Shown: in pieces, positions 1 through 9,074 of the stretch
How the letters are laid out: every line of letters begins with the position of its first letter
How positions within the stretch are numbered: position 1 is the stretch's first letter
Source: Rufibacter sp. DG15C
GTDB lineage: Bacteria; Bacteroidota; Bacteroidia; Cytophagales; Hymenobacteraceae
Assembly (NCBI RefSeq): GCF_001577755.1
Contig: NZ_CP010776.1
Location: forward strand, 2,914,001-2,978,000
Reading direction: 5' to 3'
DNA length: 64,000 nucleotides
Notes under the pieces: model-generated
The model's database searches: none
Seen by the model: the letters and a program-made list of their open reading frames with translations, nothing else
Told to the model about the DNA's origin: nothing
Program-made: the position numbers and the translations under genes

Positions 1-229
1 CCGGCTTGTTAAAGGCCAACACAATGGGACGGTCCGACGGTTTTTTGGACTTGATGGTTTCGCCGTCCACAGCCACTACGTCGCCGGGTTTTACTGACGC
101 GCCCATTTTGGGGATGCGGTCATTGATGGTCACGCGGCCTTCTTCAATGTAGCGGTCGGCCTCTCTTCTAGAGCAGAAGCCAGAGTCACTGATGTATTTA
201 TTTAAGCGTACTTGTTCGTCTTTTGACAT
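1..229 (-). CDS. rluF: 23S rRNA pseudouridine synthase RluF-like, N-terminal part
   Basis: Only the first 76 codons are present; the gene runs off the left edge. The start is the ATG at 229. The protein opens with an S4 RNA-binding domain containing RLNKYISDSGFCSRREADRY, closely matching RluF proteins, and reaches the LAFNKP segment where the RsuA/RluF catalytic domain begins. RluF converts a uridine near position 2604 of 23S rRNA to pseudouridine. The catalytic Asp lies outside the window. RluB is the alternative, but the SGFCSRREADRYIEEG segment favours RluF. Confidence 0.85.
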   Translation of the reverse strand, partial: MSKDEQVRLNKYISDSGFCSRREADRYIEEGRVTINDRIPKMGASVKPGDVVAVDGETIKSKKPSDRPIVLAFNKP

Positions 230-276
230 GGTGATGTGATTCTTGGGTGATAGACTAATGCGCGGGTGACTCCTCT

Positions 277-498
277 TTACTTGCCGCCGAAGGTTTTTAC
301 GTACAGGTATTCCACCTTTGTACGAGCCCAGGGCGTCTTTCGGAGAAACTTGAGGCTGGATTGAATGCTGGGGTCACTGACAAAGCAGTTAATCCTGATG
401 CGTTCGCCCAACTTCTCCCAACCGTAGTGTTCCACTAACTGGGCTAGAATGGTTTCCAGGGTTTTTCCGTGAAGGGGATTGTTCTTCTGTGTTTCCAC
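277..498 (-). CDS. VF530 family small DNA-binding protein (DUF2132)
   Basis: This 73-residue protein matches the VF530/DUF2132 family almost throughout: [29 protein letters not shown] and [11 protein letters not shown] are its conserved blocks. The family is a small alpha-helical fold annotated as DNA-binding from structural work; its biological role is not well defined. The length is typical and complete. It lies 47 bp upstream of rluF on the same strand and could be co-transcribed with it. Confidence 0.85.
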   Translation of the reverse strand: METQKNNPLHGKTLETILAQLVEHYGWEKLGERIRINCFVSDPSIQSSLKFLRKTPWARTKVEYLYVKTFGGK

Positions 499-624
499 GC
501 GCTTCTTCTATGATGATGTTTGTGACAATTGCTCCAAGGCAAGACCAGTGGTAACCTTCTTGAATAGAAGCTTTCTAGTCTGTACACAACAAATCAGGAT
601 TTTGATGCGCACTGAAGCAAGACG

Positions 625-632
625 CAAAGGTA
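625..632 (-). promoter_or_regulatory. Candidate Bacteroidota -7 element upstream of the VF530 gene
   Basis: On the minus strand this reads TACCTTTG, an exact match to the Bacteroidota TAnnTTTG element. No clear -33 TTG was seen at the right spacing. It lies about 125 bp upstream of the VF530 start codon. Confidence 0.25.
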
Positions 633-680
633 CCAACATTTGCGCGGACTACAGGATTTAATTAAGAAGAGAAGGGAGAG

Positions 681-726
681 ATGCCGTTTGGGGGCTGTTT
701 TCCAGAAAACAGCCCCCAAACGGCAT
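681..726. repeat. Dispersed palindrome, copy 1 (perfect 21-bp arms)
   Basis: The left arm ATGCCGTTTGGGGGCTGTTTT pairs perfectly with the right arm around the centre CCAG. It sits 9 bp beyond the stop codon of the minus-strand HAD gene. The inner stem GGGGGCTG/CAGCCCCC differs from the usual GGCCTG/CAGGCC yet still pairs fully. There is no long T tract, so it is not a classical terminator. Confidence 0.9.
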
Positions 727-734
727 CTTATATG

Positions 735-1556
735 TTACAGGCAGTATTTCTCTACGGCCACGGCCACGCCGTCTTCTATGCTTTTCAAAGTGACTTCCTT
801 AGCCACTGCTTTCACTTCGTCGCGGGCGTTGGCCACGGCTATGCCCAGACCCACTTCCTGCAGCATGTGAATGTCATTGTAATTGTCCCCGAAGGCAATC
901 ACTTCAGACAGCTGGATGCCATGTTTCTGCAAGATTAACTCTAGACCCGATGCTTTGGAAATAGCTTTGGGCGCCAGCTCAAGGTACGTGTCTTTGGAAC
1001 GGTAGATGTGAATCTCCTCGCCAAACTGCCCATTCAAGGCTTGCTCTAAGGCATGGATTTCGGCCTCAGGGCCCATAAGCATGATTTTGTGCGCGCCGGT
1101 GTTGGCCTGTTGCCAGCTTTCTAGGACCTGGGCAGGGTGTTGCAGGATGGCCTTGGCTTTGGTGATTTTCTCTTCGCGCTCGGTCCATTGGTCCATTTGC
1201 GGGGCGTACCAGAAATCCTCCTGGTACAAGCTCATGTGTACCTGCGTGCCCTGCGTCATCTCCAGAATAGGCTGACAGATAGCTACCGGTATCATCACCG
1301 TCTCCAGGACTTCGGGCGTTCCTGAGCCTTCGGCAAAATGCAAGACATACCCGCCGTTGTAGCAGATGAGCGACGAAGGATGCACGCCCAATTCCTTCTG
1401 CAGGTGGTACATGGCGCTGGGCATGCGGCTAGACGCCAGAATCACCGGGAAATCTTTGGGCAGGCGCTGTAGAGTTGCAATGGTTTTTGGTGACAGTTCC
1501 CGGTCTTTGTTCAAGAGGGTACCGTCAATGTCTGTGCAGAAGGCTTTTAAAATCAT
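735..1556 (-). CDS. Cof-type HAD-IIB phosphatase
   Basis: The 273-residue cytosolic protein has the HAD motifs in order: motif I FCTDIDGTLL (nucleophile D9, acid/base D11), motif II around S42-S43 in LASSR, a motif III lysine near K197-K201, and motif IV FGDNYND (D224, D228). The length and order match Cof-type sugar-phosphate or flavin phosphatases with a C2B cap. The substrate cannot be predicted. It is a single gene flanked by palindromes on both sides. The ATG at 1556 places MILKAFCTDIDG at the N-terminus, the normal spacing for motif I. Confidence 0.9.
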   Translation of the reverse strand: MILKAFCTDIDGTLLNKDRELSPKTIATLQRLPKDFPVILASSRMPSAMYHLQKELGVHPSSLICYNGGYVLHFAEGSGTPEVLETVMIPVAICQPILEMTQGTQVHMSLYQEDFWYAPQMDQWTEREEKITKAKAILQHPAQVLESWQQANTGAHKIMLMGPEAEIHALEQALNGQFGEEIHIYRSKDTYLELAPKAISKASGLELILQKHGIQLSEVIAFGDNYNDIHMLQEVGLGIAVANARDEVKAVAKEVTLKSIEDGVAVAVEKYCL

Positions 1557-1928
1557 GATGCAAAAATACGAAGGACTGGGTTATAAAGACAGAAAGGTTA
1601 AATGCTTTCTCAGGTAGTCTATCCAAATCATTAGATGAAACGATGAAGAACAACCTAATAATAGCCATTGCCAATCGCAGATTCTCCCCTTGAGGATTGC
1701 CAAAACGAGAGTTTGAGGCACCGAGCGCAGCTCAGTAGAGGGGTGTTTACACCTGCAAATGAAGGCAATGCGTGTGAGACAAGGCAGTGCCTAGTCTCTA
1801 CAAATCCACCAATGCATTTCCCCCTCATCCTAACCTTCTCCCTCAGGGAGAAGGGACCACGCTAATACGTTTTTAGGCTGATTTCCAGGAAATAGACCAA
1901 AAACGGATATTAAAATTCACTTTAGCCT
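1557..1928. other. Non-coding gap with repeat-like sequence and palindrome copy 2
   Basis: No credible gene was found in 372 bp. Positions 1670-1860 hold GC-rich repeat-like DNA, including a short hairpin at 1834-1854 (CCTTCTCCCT-CA-GGGAGAAGG). Sequences of this style recur between genes in other Cytophagales as far as I recall; this is not verified here. A TAnnTTTG match reads on the minus strand at 1561-1568, immediately before the HAD start codon, and would imply a nearly leaderless mRNA. Confidence 0.5.
1868..1906. repeat. Dispersed palindrome, copy 2
   Basis: It begins CGTTTTTAGGCTGATTTCC and ends CAAAAACGG around CCAG. The arms are imperfect. It lies 22 bp beyond the stop of the minus-strand M1 peptidase gene. 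Confidence 0.8.
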
Positions 1929-4532
1929 CTATCTGCTTTCCTTCAACAACTTCTCCGCTCTAAACAACCCATCGGCGGCTTGCAGAATCTTGGCTTTCAG
2001 TTTTGAGTTGTAATCTGGATTCTGGGCTAAAAATGAACGCACCGTATTGGCGGCGGAGGTAGTGCCGTAAGACCCGAAGGTAGCCGACAGCCACGAGTAG
2101 GGGAAGAAGATATCCCCGGTCTGTTGAATCTCGGTGAGCATGTTCAGACTCTCAGCCAGGTATTTCTCTGAGGTGGCGGTGCGCAAGGGATGATGCAGAT
2201 AGCCCAGCGCCGACAAGACCCAAGACTCTTTCTCACGGTTCTCTGGGTTCTTCAAAGAAGCGAAGAAGGCATCGCGTACTTTTACGTCCCCAGACAAGGC
2301 CGGAAGCAGGAACTGCATGCGCTGTTTGCGGTCTGGGTTAGGAATGCGGCTCATCTGCTGTTGCAAAATCTCAGCGCTGTTGGGGTAGTCGCGCACGGCC
2401 AGGGCCAGGGCCAAAGAGGTGTAGTCGTCCTCGGTGAGTTTGGCGCCCTCGGGGGCTTGTTCTTCTTTCCAGATTTGATAAAGCTGCTGTTGCGCTTCTT
2501 TGGTGAGCGCAATGCTCTGGTAGGTTTTAAACAGTAGTTTCTTGAAGTTGGGCTTGACCTGTTTCTGCACCGCCTGGACCAGTTCTTTCTCCAGGTCCGG
2601 GGCCAGTTTGTTTCTTTCTGCGGCAGACAACAAGCGCCAGTAGATGTCGCTTAGTTGGCCAGTCATCAGCTTCAGGTTCAGCTCCTCGGGCTCCTGCGCT
2701 AAGCCTTTTCTATAGGTATCCAGCAATTGCCGCGGCGTCACCGACCGACCGTTGAGCATGTTCTCATACAGATTAATGTACGCCGAGGCTCTCTCAACCG
2801 GGCTCTTCAAACTGTACATAGAACCCAGCAGTTTGGCATCTACCGGGAACACGCCATAACCCTGCCCCGTGCTATTGAAAAGCACATACAAAGGCACGGC
2901 TTTGCCCACGGCACTGGGCACGGTCACCTGCGCCTGGTTGGCATTCACTGTCAATTGCTCCACGCGGTTAGGGTACACCAGGGCTACCTCAAAGAACTGC
3001 GGCCAGACGCGGGCCGAGCCGTCTTCACCTTTCTGCGAGATGCGTAGTTCTATGATGGTGCCGTTGGCGGTCTTCAGGTCATAGTCAAAGACCGGCCGAC
3101 CGGGTTCGTTCACCCACACCTGGTTCCAGGCCTGCAAATCTTGCGGAGTAAGCGCGTCTAGAATCTGGATGAGTTCTGGCCAGGTGGCGTTGCCGTTGGC
3201 GTAGGTTTTCAGGTACTTGCGAAGGCCTTGCTTGAACGGCTCTTCGCCCATGAGGCGCTCCAGTTGGCGCATCATGATGGGCGCCTTGTGGTAAATGATG
3301 TTGCCGTACATGGAGCCCGCGTCCTGCAGGTTGTCTAGGTTCTGCCGGATGGGGTTGGCGCCCGCGGTCCGGTCAATGCCATAGGCCGCTGGGAAATGGT
3401 CGGTCAAAAACTTGAGGTCATAATTGGAGTTGGCCACCGCCACCTGCGTGATTTTATCGGCCATGAAATTGGCGAAGACCTCTTTCATCCAGACGTCATT
3501 GAACCACTCCATGGTCACCAAATCCCCGAACCACATGTGCGCCGTCTCATGCGAAATCAAGCTGGAACGGGAAATCTTCTGGTCCTGCGTAGCGCCCTCG
3601 TCCAATAACAGGGTAGAAGCTTTGTACTGGATGGCGCCCACGTGCTCCATGCCGCCGTACTGGAAGTCTGGGATGGCCACAAAATCGAACTTCTGGAACG
3701 GGTATTTTATCTGGGTGTAGTCTTCCATGAAGGCTAAGGCATCGCCGTGAATTTGGAAGATAGGCTCCAAGCTTAATTTTAATTTCTTTTGGTCGGTTTC
3801 GCGGTGCAGAAAGTGCATGGTGTGGCCCTTTACCGCTTGGCTCACGTGCTGGAATTTTCCGGCGGCAAAAGAGAACAGGTACGTGCTGATGGTGTCTGAC
3901 TTCTGGAACCGATAGGTCTTGTCATTGGCCGTGACCGTTGAGTCCAGCAAAGCACCGTTGGCCAGGGCCTTCCACTCTTTGGGCAGGGTCAAGGTCAGTT
4001 CAAAGGTGGCTTTCAAGTCAGGTTGGTCGAAGCATGGGAAAACAGTCCGGGCGCGGTCGGGCACCAAGAGCGTGTACAGGTATTCTTCGTTTCTGTTCAA
4101 AGACAAATCCCCGGCAATGAAATCAATCTCCACCACGTTGGCCCCAACTTTCAAAGCCTTGGCCGGAAGGACAATGTGCTCTTTTGCGAGGCTCACGGCC
4201 ACCGGTTTGCCGTTGATCCGGAGGCTCTTGAGATGGTCGGACTTTTCCTTGAAATCCAGTTGTAGGGGCTGGTCGTTGTCCTTCAGCACAAAGCTGATTT
4301 TCTCACTGGCTTGGATGGGCGCTTGCTTCTGCGCCGGAATGTTGAGGTGCAGGCTGTAGGCCAGGTTTTGCAGGATGGCGCGCCGGTGTTCGGCTAGCTT
4401 TTTAGAGACGCCGGTCTCTACCGCGACTGCCGGAGAACCTGGGCCCATTTTGGATGAACTGCAAGAAAGGGAGGCCACCGCGGTGAGAAGTAACAGACCG
4501 TTTGAAAGGGTTTTGATATATTTATGTTTCAT
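1929..4532 (-). CDS. M1 family aminopeptidase, lipoprotein
   Basis: The 867-residue zinc metallopeptidase has a type II signal peptide with lipobox SLSC (Cys24), so it should be anchored in an envelope membrane. The substrate-recognition motif reads GGMEH (293-297) in place of the commoner GAMEN. The zinc site is HETAH (328-332) with the third ligand E351, exactly the HExxH-x18-E spacing. An N-terminal beta-saddle and a long helical C-terminal half match M1 enzymes of about 850-900 residues. It probably trims N-terminal residues from peptides in the periplasm or at the surface. Adjacent palindromes at both ends suggest a monocistronic unit. Confidence 0.92.
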   Translation of the reverse strand: MKHKYIKTLSNGLLLLTAVASLSCSSSKMGPGSPAVAVETGVSKKLAEHRRAILQNLAYSLHLNIPAQKQAPIQASEKISFVLKDNDQPLQLDFKEKSDHLKSLRINGKPVAVSLAKEHIVLPAKALKVGANVVEIDFIAGDLSLNRNEEYLYTLLVPDRARTVFPCFDQPDLKATFELTLTLPKEWKALANGALLDSTVTANDKTYRFQKSDTISTYLFSFAAGKFQHVSQAVKGHTMHFLHRETDQKKLKLSLEPIFQIHGDALAFMEDYTQIKYPFQKFDFVAIPDFQYGGMEHVGAIQYKASTLLLDEGATQDQKISRSSLISHETAHMWFGDLVTMEWFNDVWMKEVFANFMADKITQVAVANSNYDLKFLTDHFPAAYGIDRTAGANPIRQNLDNLQDAGSMYGNIIYHKAPIMMRQLERLMGEEPFKQGLRKYLKTYANGNATWPELIQILDALTPQDLQAWNQVWVNEPGRPVFDYDLKTANGTIIELRISQKGEDGSARVWPQFFEVALVYPNRVEQLTVNANQAQVTVPSAVGKAVPLYVLFNSTGQGYGVFPVDAKLLGSMYSLKSPVERASAYINLYENMLNGRSVTPRQLLDTYRKGLAQEPEELNLKLMTGQLSDIYWRLLSAAERNKLAPDLEKELVQAVQKQVKPNFKKLLFKTYQSIALTKEAQQQLYQIWKEEQAPEGAKLTEDDYTSLALALAVRDYPNSAEILQQQMSRIPNPDRKQRMQFLLPALSGDVKVRDAFFASLKNPENREKESWVLSALGYLHHPLRTATSEKYLAESLNMLTEIQQTGDIFFPYSWLSATFGSYGTTSAANTVRSFLAQNPDYNSKLKAKILQAADGLFRAEKLLKESR

Positions 4533-4611
4533 GCCATGCTAAAGCTACAAAGGAATAGGCGAATTCCTGTCTAATTCCCCGAGGCTCTAGGAAAGGCATG
4601 CGCATTAGTGG

Positions 4612-4649
4612 CGTTTTGGCCTGATTTCCAGAAAACAAGCCAAAAACGG
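4612..4649. repeat. Dispersed palindrome, copy 3 (divergent gap)
   Basis: CGTTTTGGCCTGATTTCCAG is followed by AAAACAAGCCAAAAACGG. It ends 25 bp before the yjjX start codon and lies between two divergent genes, so it should be inside or next to the yjjX leader. Confidence 0.85.
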
Positions 4650-4674
4650 GTGCTCATTTCTTGATACGCATAAC

Positions 4675-5238
4675 ATGTTTGATAAACCATCCTTGAAAGT
4701 AGTAGTCGCCTCTGGCAATCCAGTGAAAGTGAGCGCGGCGCTGGGCGGCTTGCAACAGATGCTCCCGCACGCCACCATTGAAACGGTTTCCGTGACGGTG
4801 CCCTCCGGCGTAGCAGACCAGCCCATGACCGATGCAGAGACGCTCACCGGCGCACTCAACCGCGTGCAGAATGCCAAAGAAGCCCACCCCGAGGCTGATG
4901 CTTGGGTAGGCATAGAGGGTGGCGTGGATTATCTGCAGGGAGAATTAGCCACTTTCGCGTGGGTGGTCATCCAAACCGAGGATTTGGTGGGCAAAGCCCG
5001 CTCCGGCACGTTCTTCTTACCCAAAGCTGTGCAGGAATTAGTAGAGCAGGGAATGGAATTAGGAGCCGCCAACGACCAGATTTTCTCGCGCACCAACTCC
5101 AAGCAGAAGGGCGGGGCCATTGGCATCTTGACTCATGAAGTGCTGGACAGAAAGCAACTCTACGAGCAGGCCGTCATCCTGGCTTTGGTGCCGCATAAGA
5201 ATAGAGAGCTGTATTTATCTGAATCTTCAAATGCCTAG
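4675..5238 (+). CDS. yjjX: Inosine/xanthosine triphosphatase, YjjX/DUF84 family
   Basis: The 187-residue protein matches the YjjX family, which hydrolyses non-canonical ITP and XTP to keep them out of nucleic acids. It shows the N-terminal phosphate-binding segment ASGNPVKV (12-19), the acidic WVGIEGGV block, and the C-terminal KQKGGAIGILT segment. The length is slightly above the usual 170-180 residues. The ATG at 4675 gives the expected N-terminus. It is followed 87 bp later by the pxp operon in the same direction, with a palindrome between them, so co-transcription is uncertain. Confidence 0.88.
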   Translation: MFDKPSLKVVVASGNPVKVSAALGGLQQMLPHATIETVSVTVPSGVADQPMTDAETLTGALNRVQNAKEAHPEADAWVGIEGGVDYLQGELATFAWVVIQTEDLVGKARSGTFFLPKAVQELVEQGMELGAANDQIFSRTNSKQKGGAIGILTHEVLDRKQLYEQAVILALVPHKNRELYLSESSNA

Positions 5239-5263
5239 CGTATAAAGTTAATTACCTTGACTT

Positions 5264-5302
5264 CGTTTTTAGCCTGTTTTCCAGAAAAAAAGCTAAAAAA
5301 GG
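5264..5302. repeat. Dispersed palindrome, copy 4
   Basis: A degenerate copy, CGTTTTTAGCCTGTTTTCC followed by AGAAAAAAAGCTAAAAAAGG. It lies between yjjX and pxpB and ends 22 bp before the pxpB start codon. Confidence 0.75.
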
Positions 5303-5324
5303 CCATCCATTTTAATCTCCTTCC

Positions 5325-6068
5325 ATGGCTACAACTTCACCAACAGACACCTCGCACATTCAGCTTTTCCCGCTGGGGGACAGTGCGTTGGTGGTGCAGT
5401 TTGGCGAAGGAATTTCTAGTGAGATTCATAGACAGGTGCGGGCGTTTGCGAAGTACGTGGAGGCGCATCCGTTTTATGGATTTGTGGAGCAGGTGCCGGC
5501 CTACACCTCGGTGACCATCTACTACAACCCATGGCTCACCAGCCTGAAAGGGAAGGTCAACCCGTATGAAACCGTAGTGGGGTTGGTGGAAGATATGCTG
5601 GAAAAAGGAATCAGCGCTACCCGCAACAAAAAGAAAACCATCCAAGAGATTCCGGTGTGTTATGGGGGTGATTTCGGGCCGGATTTACCTTTTGTAACTG
5701 AGCACTCCGGGCTGACCGTAGAGGAAGTCATTGCCCTGCATGCGGCCCCGAAGTACCTGGTCTACATGATAGGCTTCGCGCCCGGCTTTCCGTATCTGGG
5801 CGGATTGAATGCCCGTTTGGCCGCGCCTAGAAAGTCTACGCCCAGGCCAGTGATTCCTGCTGGGTCGGTGGGGATAGCGGGCCAGCAGACGGGTGTGTAC
5901 CCTATGCAGACCCCGGGCGGCTGGCAGTTGATAGGTAGAACGCCTCTTCAACTGTTTGACGCCAACAGAGAAACCCCCAGCCTCTTGCAAATGGGCGAGT
6001 ACGTGCAGTTTGTGCCCATCAGCCAAAAGGAATTCCATTTTTTACAAGCGGAGCAACATGGGGCTTAA
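5325..6068 (+). CDS. pxpB: 5-oxoprolinase subunit PxpB (KipI family)
   Basis: The 247-residue protein belongs to the KipI/PxpB carboxyltransferase-C/D family. Characteristic segments are PLGDSALVVQFG at the N-terminus, YMIGFAPGFPYLGGL in the middle and GSVGIAGQQTGVYP near the end. With PxpA and PxpC it forms the prokaryotic ATP-dependent 5-oxoprolinase that opens pyroglutamate to glutamate. Its stop codon lies inside the start of pxpC (11-bp overlap), so translation is probably coupled. Confidence 0.92.
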   Translation: MATTSPTDTSHIQLFPLGDSALVVQFGEGISSEIHRQVRAFAKYVEAHPFYGFVEQVPAYTSVTIYYNPWLTSLKGKVNPYETVVGLVEDMLEKGISATRNKKKTIQEIPVCYGGDFGPDLPFVTEHSGLTVEEVIALHAAPKYLVYMIGFAPGFPYLGGLNARLAAPRKSTPRPVIPAGSVGIAGQQTGVYPMQTPGGWQLIGRTPLQLFDANRETPSLLQMGEYVQFVPISQKEFHFLQAEQHGA

Positions 6069-7065
6069 GATAGAAAAGCCGGGCCTGCTGACCACAGTGC
6101 AGGACCTGGGCCGGAAAGGGCATCAGAAGGAAGGGGTGATTGTGAGCGGCGCCATGGATGCGCTGGCCCTCCGGATTGGCAATCTCTTGATGGGCAACCC
6201 GGAGAATACGGCTTCGCTGGAAATGACCTTGTTGGGGCCTGTCCTTTCATTCACGCAAGACCATGTTATTGCTGTCACCGGCGCAAACCTTTCCCCTAAA
6301 ATTGACGGTGAGCCCATCCCGCTGTGGCGACCGATCTTGGTCAAGAAGGGGGCCAGGCTCTCATTTAGCGCTCCTAAAACTGGAGGCAGGGCCTACTTGT
6401 GTGTGGCCGGTGGTTTAACAGTGGAGCCCATCCTGGGAAGCGCTTCCACCTACTTGAAAGCCGGTTTCGGGGGCTGGCACGGGAAAGCGCTTGCCGCTGG
6501 CGTTGAACTGGAAACGAATACTGTTTCTCCTGAGATGCTTTCCTTCTGGCAGAAGTTAGAAGGCAGACTAGCTGATAAATCTTACGCTGCAAGTTCCTGG
6601 ACGCCGTCGGCTGAGGTACTGCCGGGGTATGGACTGAACCCCACCATACGGGCGGTGCGCGGGCCGGAGTATGACTGGTTTACGCCCGAGAGCAAGGCCT
6701 CTTTTTGGCAGGCGCCCTTCCAAGTAACGCCGCAATCAGATAGAATGGGCTTCCAACTGGAAGGAGCTACGTTAGAATTGCAGAAACCACAGGAGTTACT
6801 ATCTACGGCGGTGACCTTCGGGACGGTGCAGGTGCCCTCCAACGGAAACCCCATCGTGCTCCTGGCCGACCACCAGACCACGGGCGGCTACCCCAGAATT
6901 GCGCAGGTCATCACGGCTGACCTGTCCAAGTTGGCGCAAACGCTGCCAGGACAGATTCTTCAGTTCCAGGAAGTGTCTCTGGAGGAGGCGCAATACATGT
7001 ACATAAAACAAGAGCGGAACCTGGAGAAGCTAAAGCAAACTTTATCCCTTACATTCAAGGCATGA
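6058..7065 (+). CDS. pxpC: 5-oxoprolinase subunit PxpC (KipA family)
   Basis: The 335-residue protein starts [19 protein letters not shown], the standard PxpC/KipA opening; an upstream in-frame extension from 5956 overlaps pxpB and lacks family similarity, so the ATG at 6058 is chosen. [14 protein letters not shown] and [14 protein letters not shown] are further family blocks. It is the biotin-dependent-carboxyltransferase-like partner of PxpB in the 5-oxoprolinase. Its TGA overlaps the ATG of pxpA as ATGA. Confidence 0.92.
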   Translation: MGLKIEKPGLLTTVQDLGRKGHQKEGVIVSGAMDALALRIGNLLMGNPENTASLEMTLLGPVLSFTQDHVIAVTGANLSPKIDGEPIPLWRPILVKKGARLSFSAPKTGGRAYLCVAGGLTVEPILGSASTYLKAGFGGWHGKALAAGVELETNTVSPEMLSFWQKLEGRLADKSYAASSWTPSAEVLPGYGLNPTIRAVRGPEYDWFTPESKASFWQAPFQVTPQSDRMGFQLEGATLELQKPQELLSTAVTFGTVQVPSNGNPIVLLADHQTTGGYPRIAQVITADLSKLAQTLPGQILQFQEVSLEEAQYMYIKQERNLEKLKQTLSLTFKA

Positions 7066-7835
7066 ATACTTCTTTGACGGTAGATGTAAACTGTGACCTT
7101 GGCGAGAGCTTTGGCGCCTACCACCTTGGCAACGATGAGGCCATTCTGCCCTTTGTGACGTCCGCCAACATTGCCTGCGGATTTCATGCCGGCGACCCCT
7201 CAGTGATGAAGAAAACGGTGCGTTTGGCATTGGCCAATAACGTAGCCATAGGGGCGCATCCGGGCTTTCCAGACTTGGTAGGCTTTGGCCGAAGAGAGCT
7301 GGCGGTCTCTCCTGAGGAAGTCTACGACATGGTAGTGTATCAGATAGGTGCACTTCACGCCTTTGTGCAGGCTCAGGGCGGTCAATTGCATCATGTGAAA
7401 CCTCATGGCGCCTTGTACAACATGGCAGCGGTGAACGCTGGCCTTGCCCAAGCCATTGCTGAGGCTATTTACCACGTGCATCCCCAGGCGGTGTTGTATG
7501 GTTTGGCAGGGAGTGAGTTGATAAAGGCTGGTCAAAAGATTGGGTTGCAGGTAGCCCAAGAAGTTTTCGCGGACCGTACCTATCAGGCCGATGGTACCTT
7601 GACGTCGCGTAAACAACCTAATGCGTTAATCACCAATCAGAAGGAAGCGACGTCGCAGGTCTTGCGCATGGTCCAGGAGGGAAAGGTTCGCTCCCAACAA
7701 GGGACAGATATTGAGATTCAGGCAGATACCATTTGCCTGCACGGCGATGGGGCGCATGCCCTGGAATTCGCGCGCATCCTGCACCAAATGCTTACCCAGG
7801 AAGGCATCACGCTCAAAGCCATGAATACCTTATGA
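7062..7835 (+). CDS. pxpA: 5-oxoprolinase subunit PxpA (LamB/YcsF family)
   Basis: The 257-residue protein shows the LamB/YcsF signature: [11 protein letters not shown] at the N-terminus, [16 protein letters not shown], and [11 protein letters not shown] with conserved His and Asp residues. PxpA supplies the ring-opening half of the 5-oxoprolinase reaction. The length of about 250 residues is typical. It overlaps pxpC and the transporter gene by ATGA junctions on both sides, strong evidence for one operon. Confidence 0.93.
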   Translation: MNTSLTVDVNCDLGESFGAYHLGNDEAILPFVTSANIACGFHAGDPSVMKKTVRLALANNVAIGAHPGFPDLVGFGRRELAVSPEEVYDMVVYQIGALHAFVQAQGGQLHHVKPHGALYNMAAVNAGLAQAIAEAIYHVHPQAVLYGLAGSELIKAGQKIGLQVAQEVFADRTYQADGTLTSRKQPNALITNQKEATSQVLRMVQEGKVRSQQGTDIEIQADTICLHGDGAHALEFARILHQMLTQEGITLKAMNTL

Positions 7836-9022
7836 AATCAACTAAAAACTGGAGTGTCCTGCTAGGGGCGGCATTCCTAATGGCTACCTCGGCGGTAGGT
7901 CCGGGCTTCCTGACGCAGACCACGGTGTTTACCCAGAAGCTGGGCGCTAGTTTCGGGTTTGTGATTCTGGTGTCCATTGTATTGGACATTGTGGTGCAGC
8001 TGAATGTCTGGCGCGTGATTGCCGTCTCAGAGAAGCGCGCGCAGGAAATTGCCAACCTTGTTTTACCAGGCTTGGGGGTGTTCATCTCTATCCTGATTGT
8101 CCTGGGTGGGTTCGCCTTTAACATCGGCAACGTGGGTGGGGCAGGGCTGGGCTTTCAGGTACTGCTAGGCCTTGCTCCAGAGACAGGGGCTATTGTTGCC
8201 GCGCTTATGTCCATTGTCATTTTCCTGGTGCGCGAAGCCGGCAAGATGATGGACCGGTTTGCTCAGGTCATGGGCTTGCTCATGATTCTGCTTATCATTT
8301 ACGTGGCCGCGGTTTCTGCGCCGCCGCTAGGTGAGGCCGCGGTTAAAACCGTTCTACCAGACCAGTTGGACCTCATGGCCATCATTACCTTGGTGGGCGG
8401 CACGGTGGGCGGCTACATCACCTTCGCGGGCGGTCACCGCTTGCTGGATGCCGGTGTGCGCGGTGAGGCCGCTTTGCCCAGCGTCAATGCCAGCGCCGTG
8501 TCCGGGATTGGCATTGCGTCTGTCATTAGAGTGTTCCTGTTTTTGGCCACCTTGGGGGTAGTGAGCAAAGGGTTGTTGCTGGATGAGGCCAACCCCCCGG
8601 CGTCTGTCTTTCAATTGGCCGCCGGGGCGGTGGGGTACAAGCTGTTCGGGTTGGTGATGCTGGCGGCGGCGGTCACCTCCATTGTGGGGTCTGCCTATAC
8701 CTCGGTTTCCTTCCTGAAGTCGTTCCATCCCCGCATCGCCCAGAATGAGAAGTGGTTCATCATCGGGTTCATTGCCATTTCCACCATCATCTTTGTATTG
8801 ATTGGCAAGCCCGTGCATCTGTTGATTCTGGCCGGCTCGCTTAATGGATTGATTCTGCCTATCACCTTGGCTACCATTCTAGTGGCTGCTTACAAAACCA
8901 AAATTATAGGTTCGTATAGACACCCGGTGTGGTTGGCTGTCTTCGGCGCGATAGCCGTGTTGATGATGGCCTATATGGGTGGGTATACCTTGGTCCAGCA
9001 GTTGCCGCAGTTGTTTGAGTAG
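7832..9022 (+). CDS. NRAMP-family transporter of the pxp operon
   Basis: A 396-residue polytopic membrane protein with about 11 hydrophobic segments. The ATG at 7832 overlaps the pxpA stop; an in-frame extension from 7733 is antisense-like and discarded. [14 protein letters not shown] near the N-terminus resembles the NRAMP TM1 region, but the DPGN metal motif of true Mn/Fe transporters is replaced by GPGF. In Bacillus subtilis the equivalent cluster holds the NRAMP relative ycsG beside ycsF and kipIA. Inference: this member may import 5-oxoproline or another organic substrate rather than a metal ion. Confidence 0.85.
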   Translation: MKSTKNWSVLLGAAFLMATSAVGPGFLTQTTVFTQKLGASFGFVILVSIVLDIVVQLNVWRVIAVSEKRAQEIANLVLPGLGVFISILIVLGGFAFNIGNVGGAGLGFQVLLGLAPETGAIVAALMSIVIFLVREAGKMMDRFAQVMGLLMILLIIYVAAVSAPPLGEAAVKTVLPDQLDLMAIITLVGGTVGGYITFAGGHRLLDAGVRGEAALPSVNASAVSGIGIASVIRVFLFLATLGVVSKGLLLDEANPPASVFQLAAGAVGYKLFGLVMLAAAVTSIVGSAYTSVSFLKSFHPRIAQNEKWFIIGFIAISTIIFVLIGKPVHLLILAGSLNGLILPITLATILVAAYKTKIIGSYRHPVWLAVFGAIAVLMMAYMGGYTLVQQLPQLFE

Positions 9023-9026
9023 ACTC

Positions 9027-9064
9027 CGTTTTTGAACTGTTTTCTGGGAATTAGGCTAAAAACG
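9027..9064. repeat. Dispersed palindrome, copy 5 (convergent gap)
   Basis: CGTTTTTGAACTGTTTTCTG is followed by GGAATTAGGCTAAAAACG. It begins 4 bp after the transporter stop codon. The centre reads CTGG on the plus strand, the reverse of most copies. Confidence 0.75.
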
Positions 9065-9074
9065 AAGACTATCT

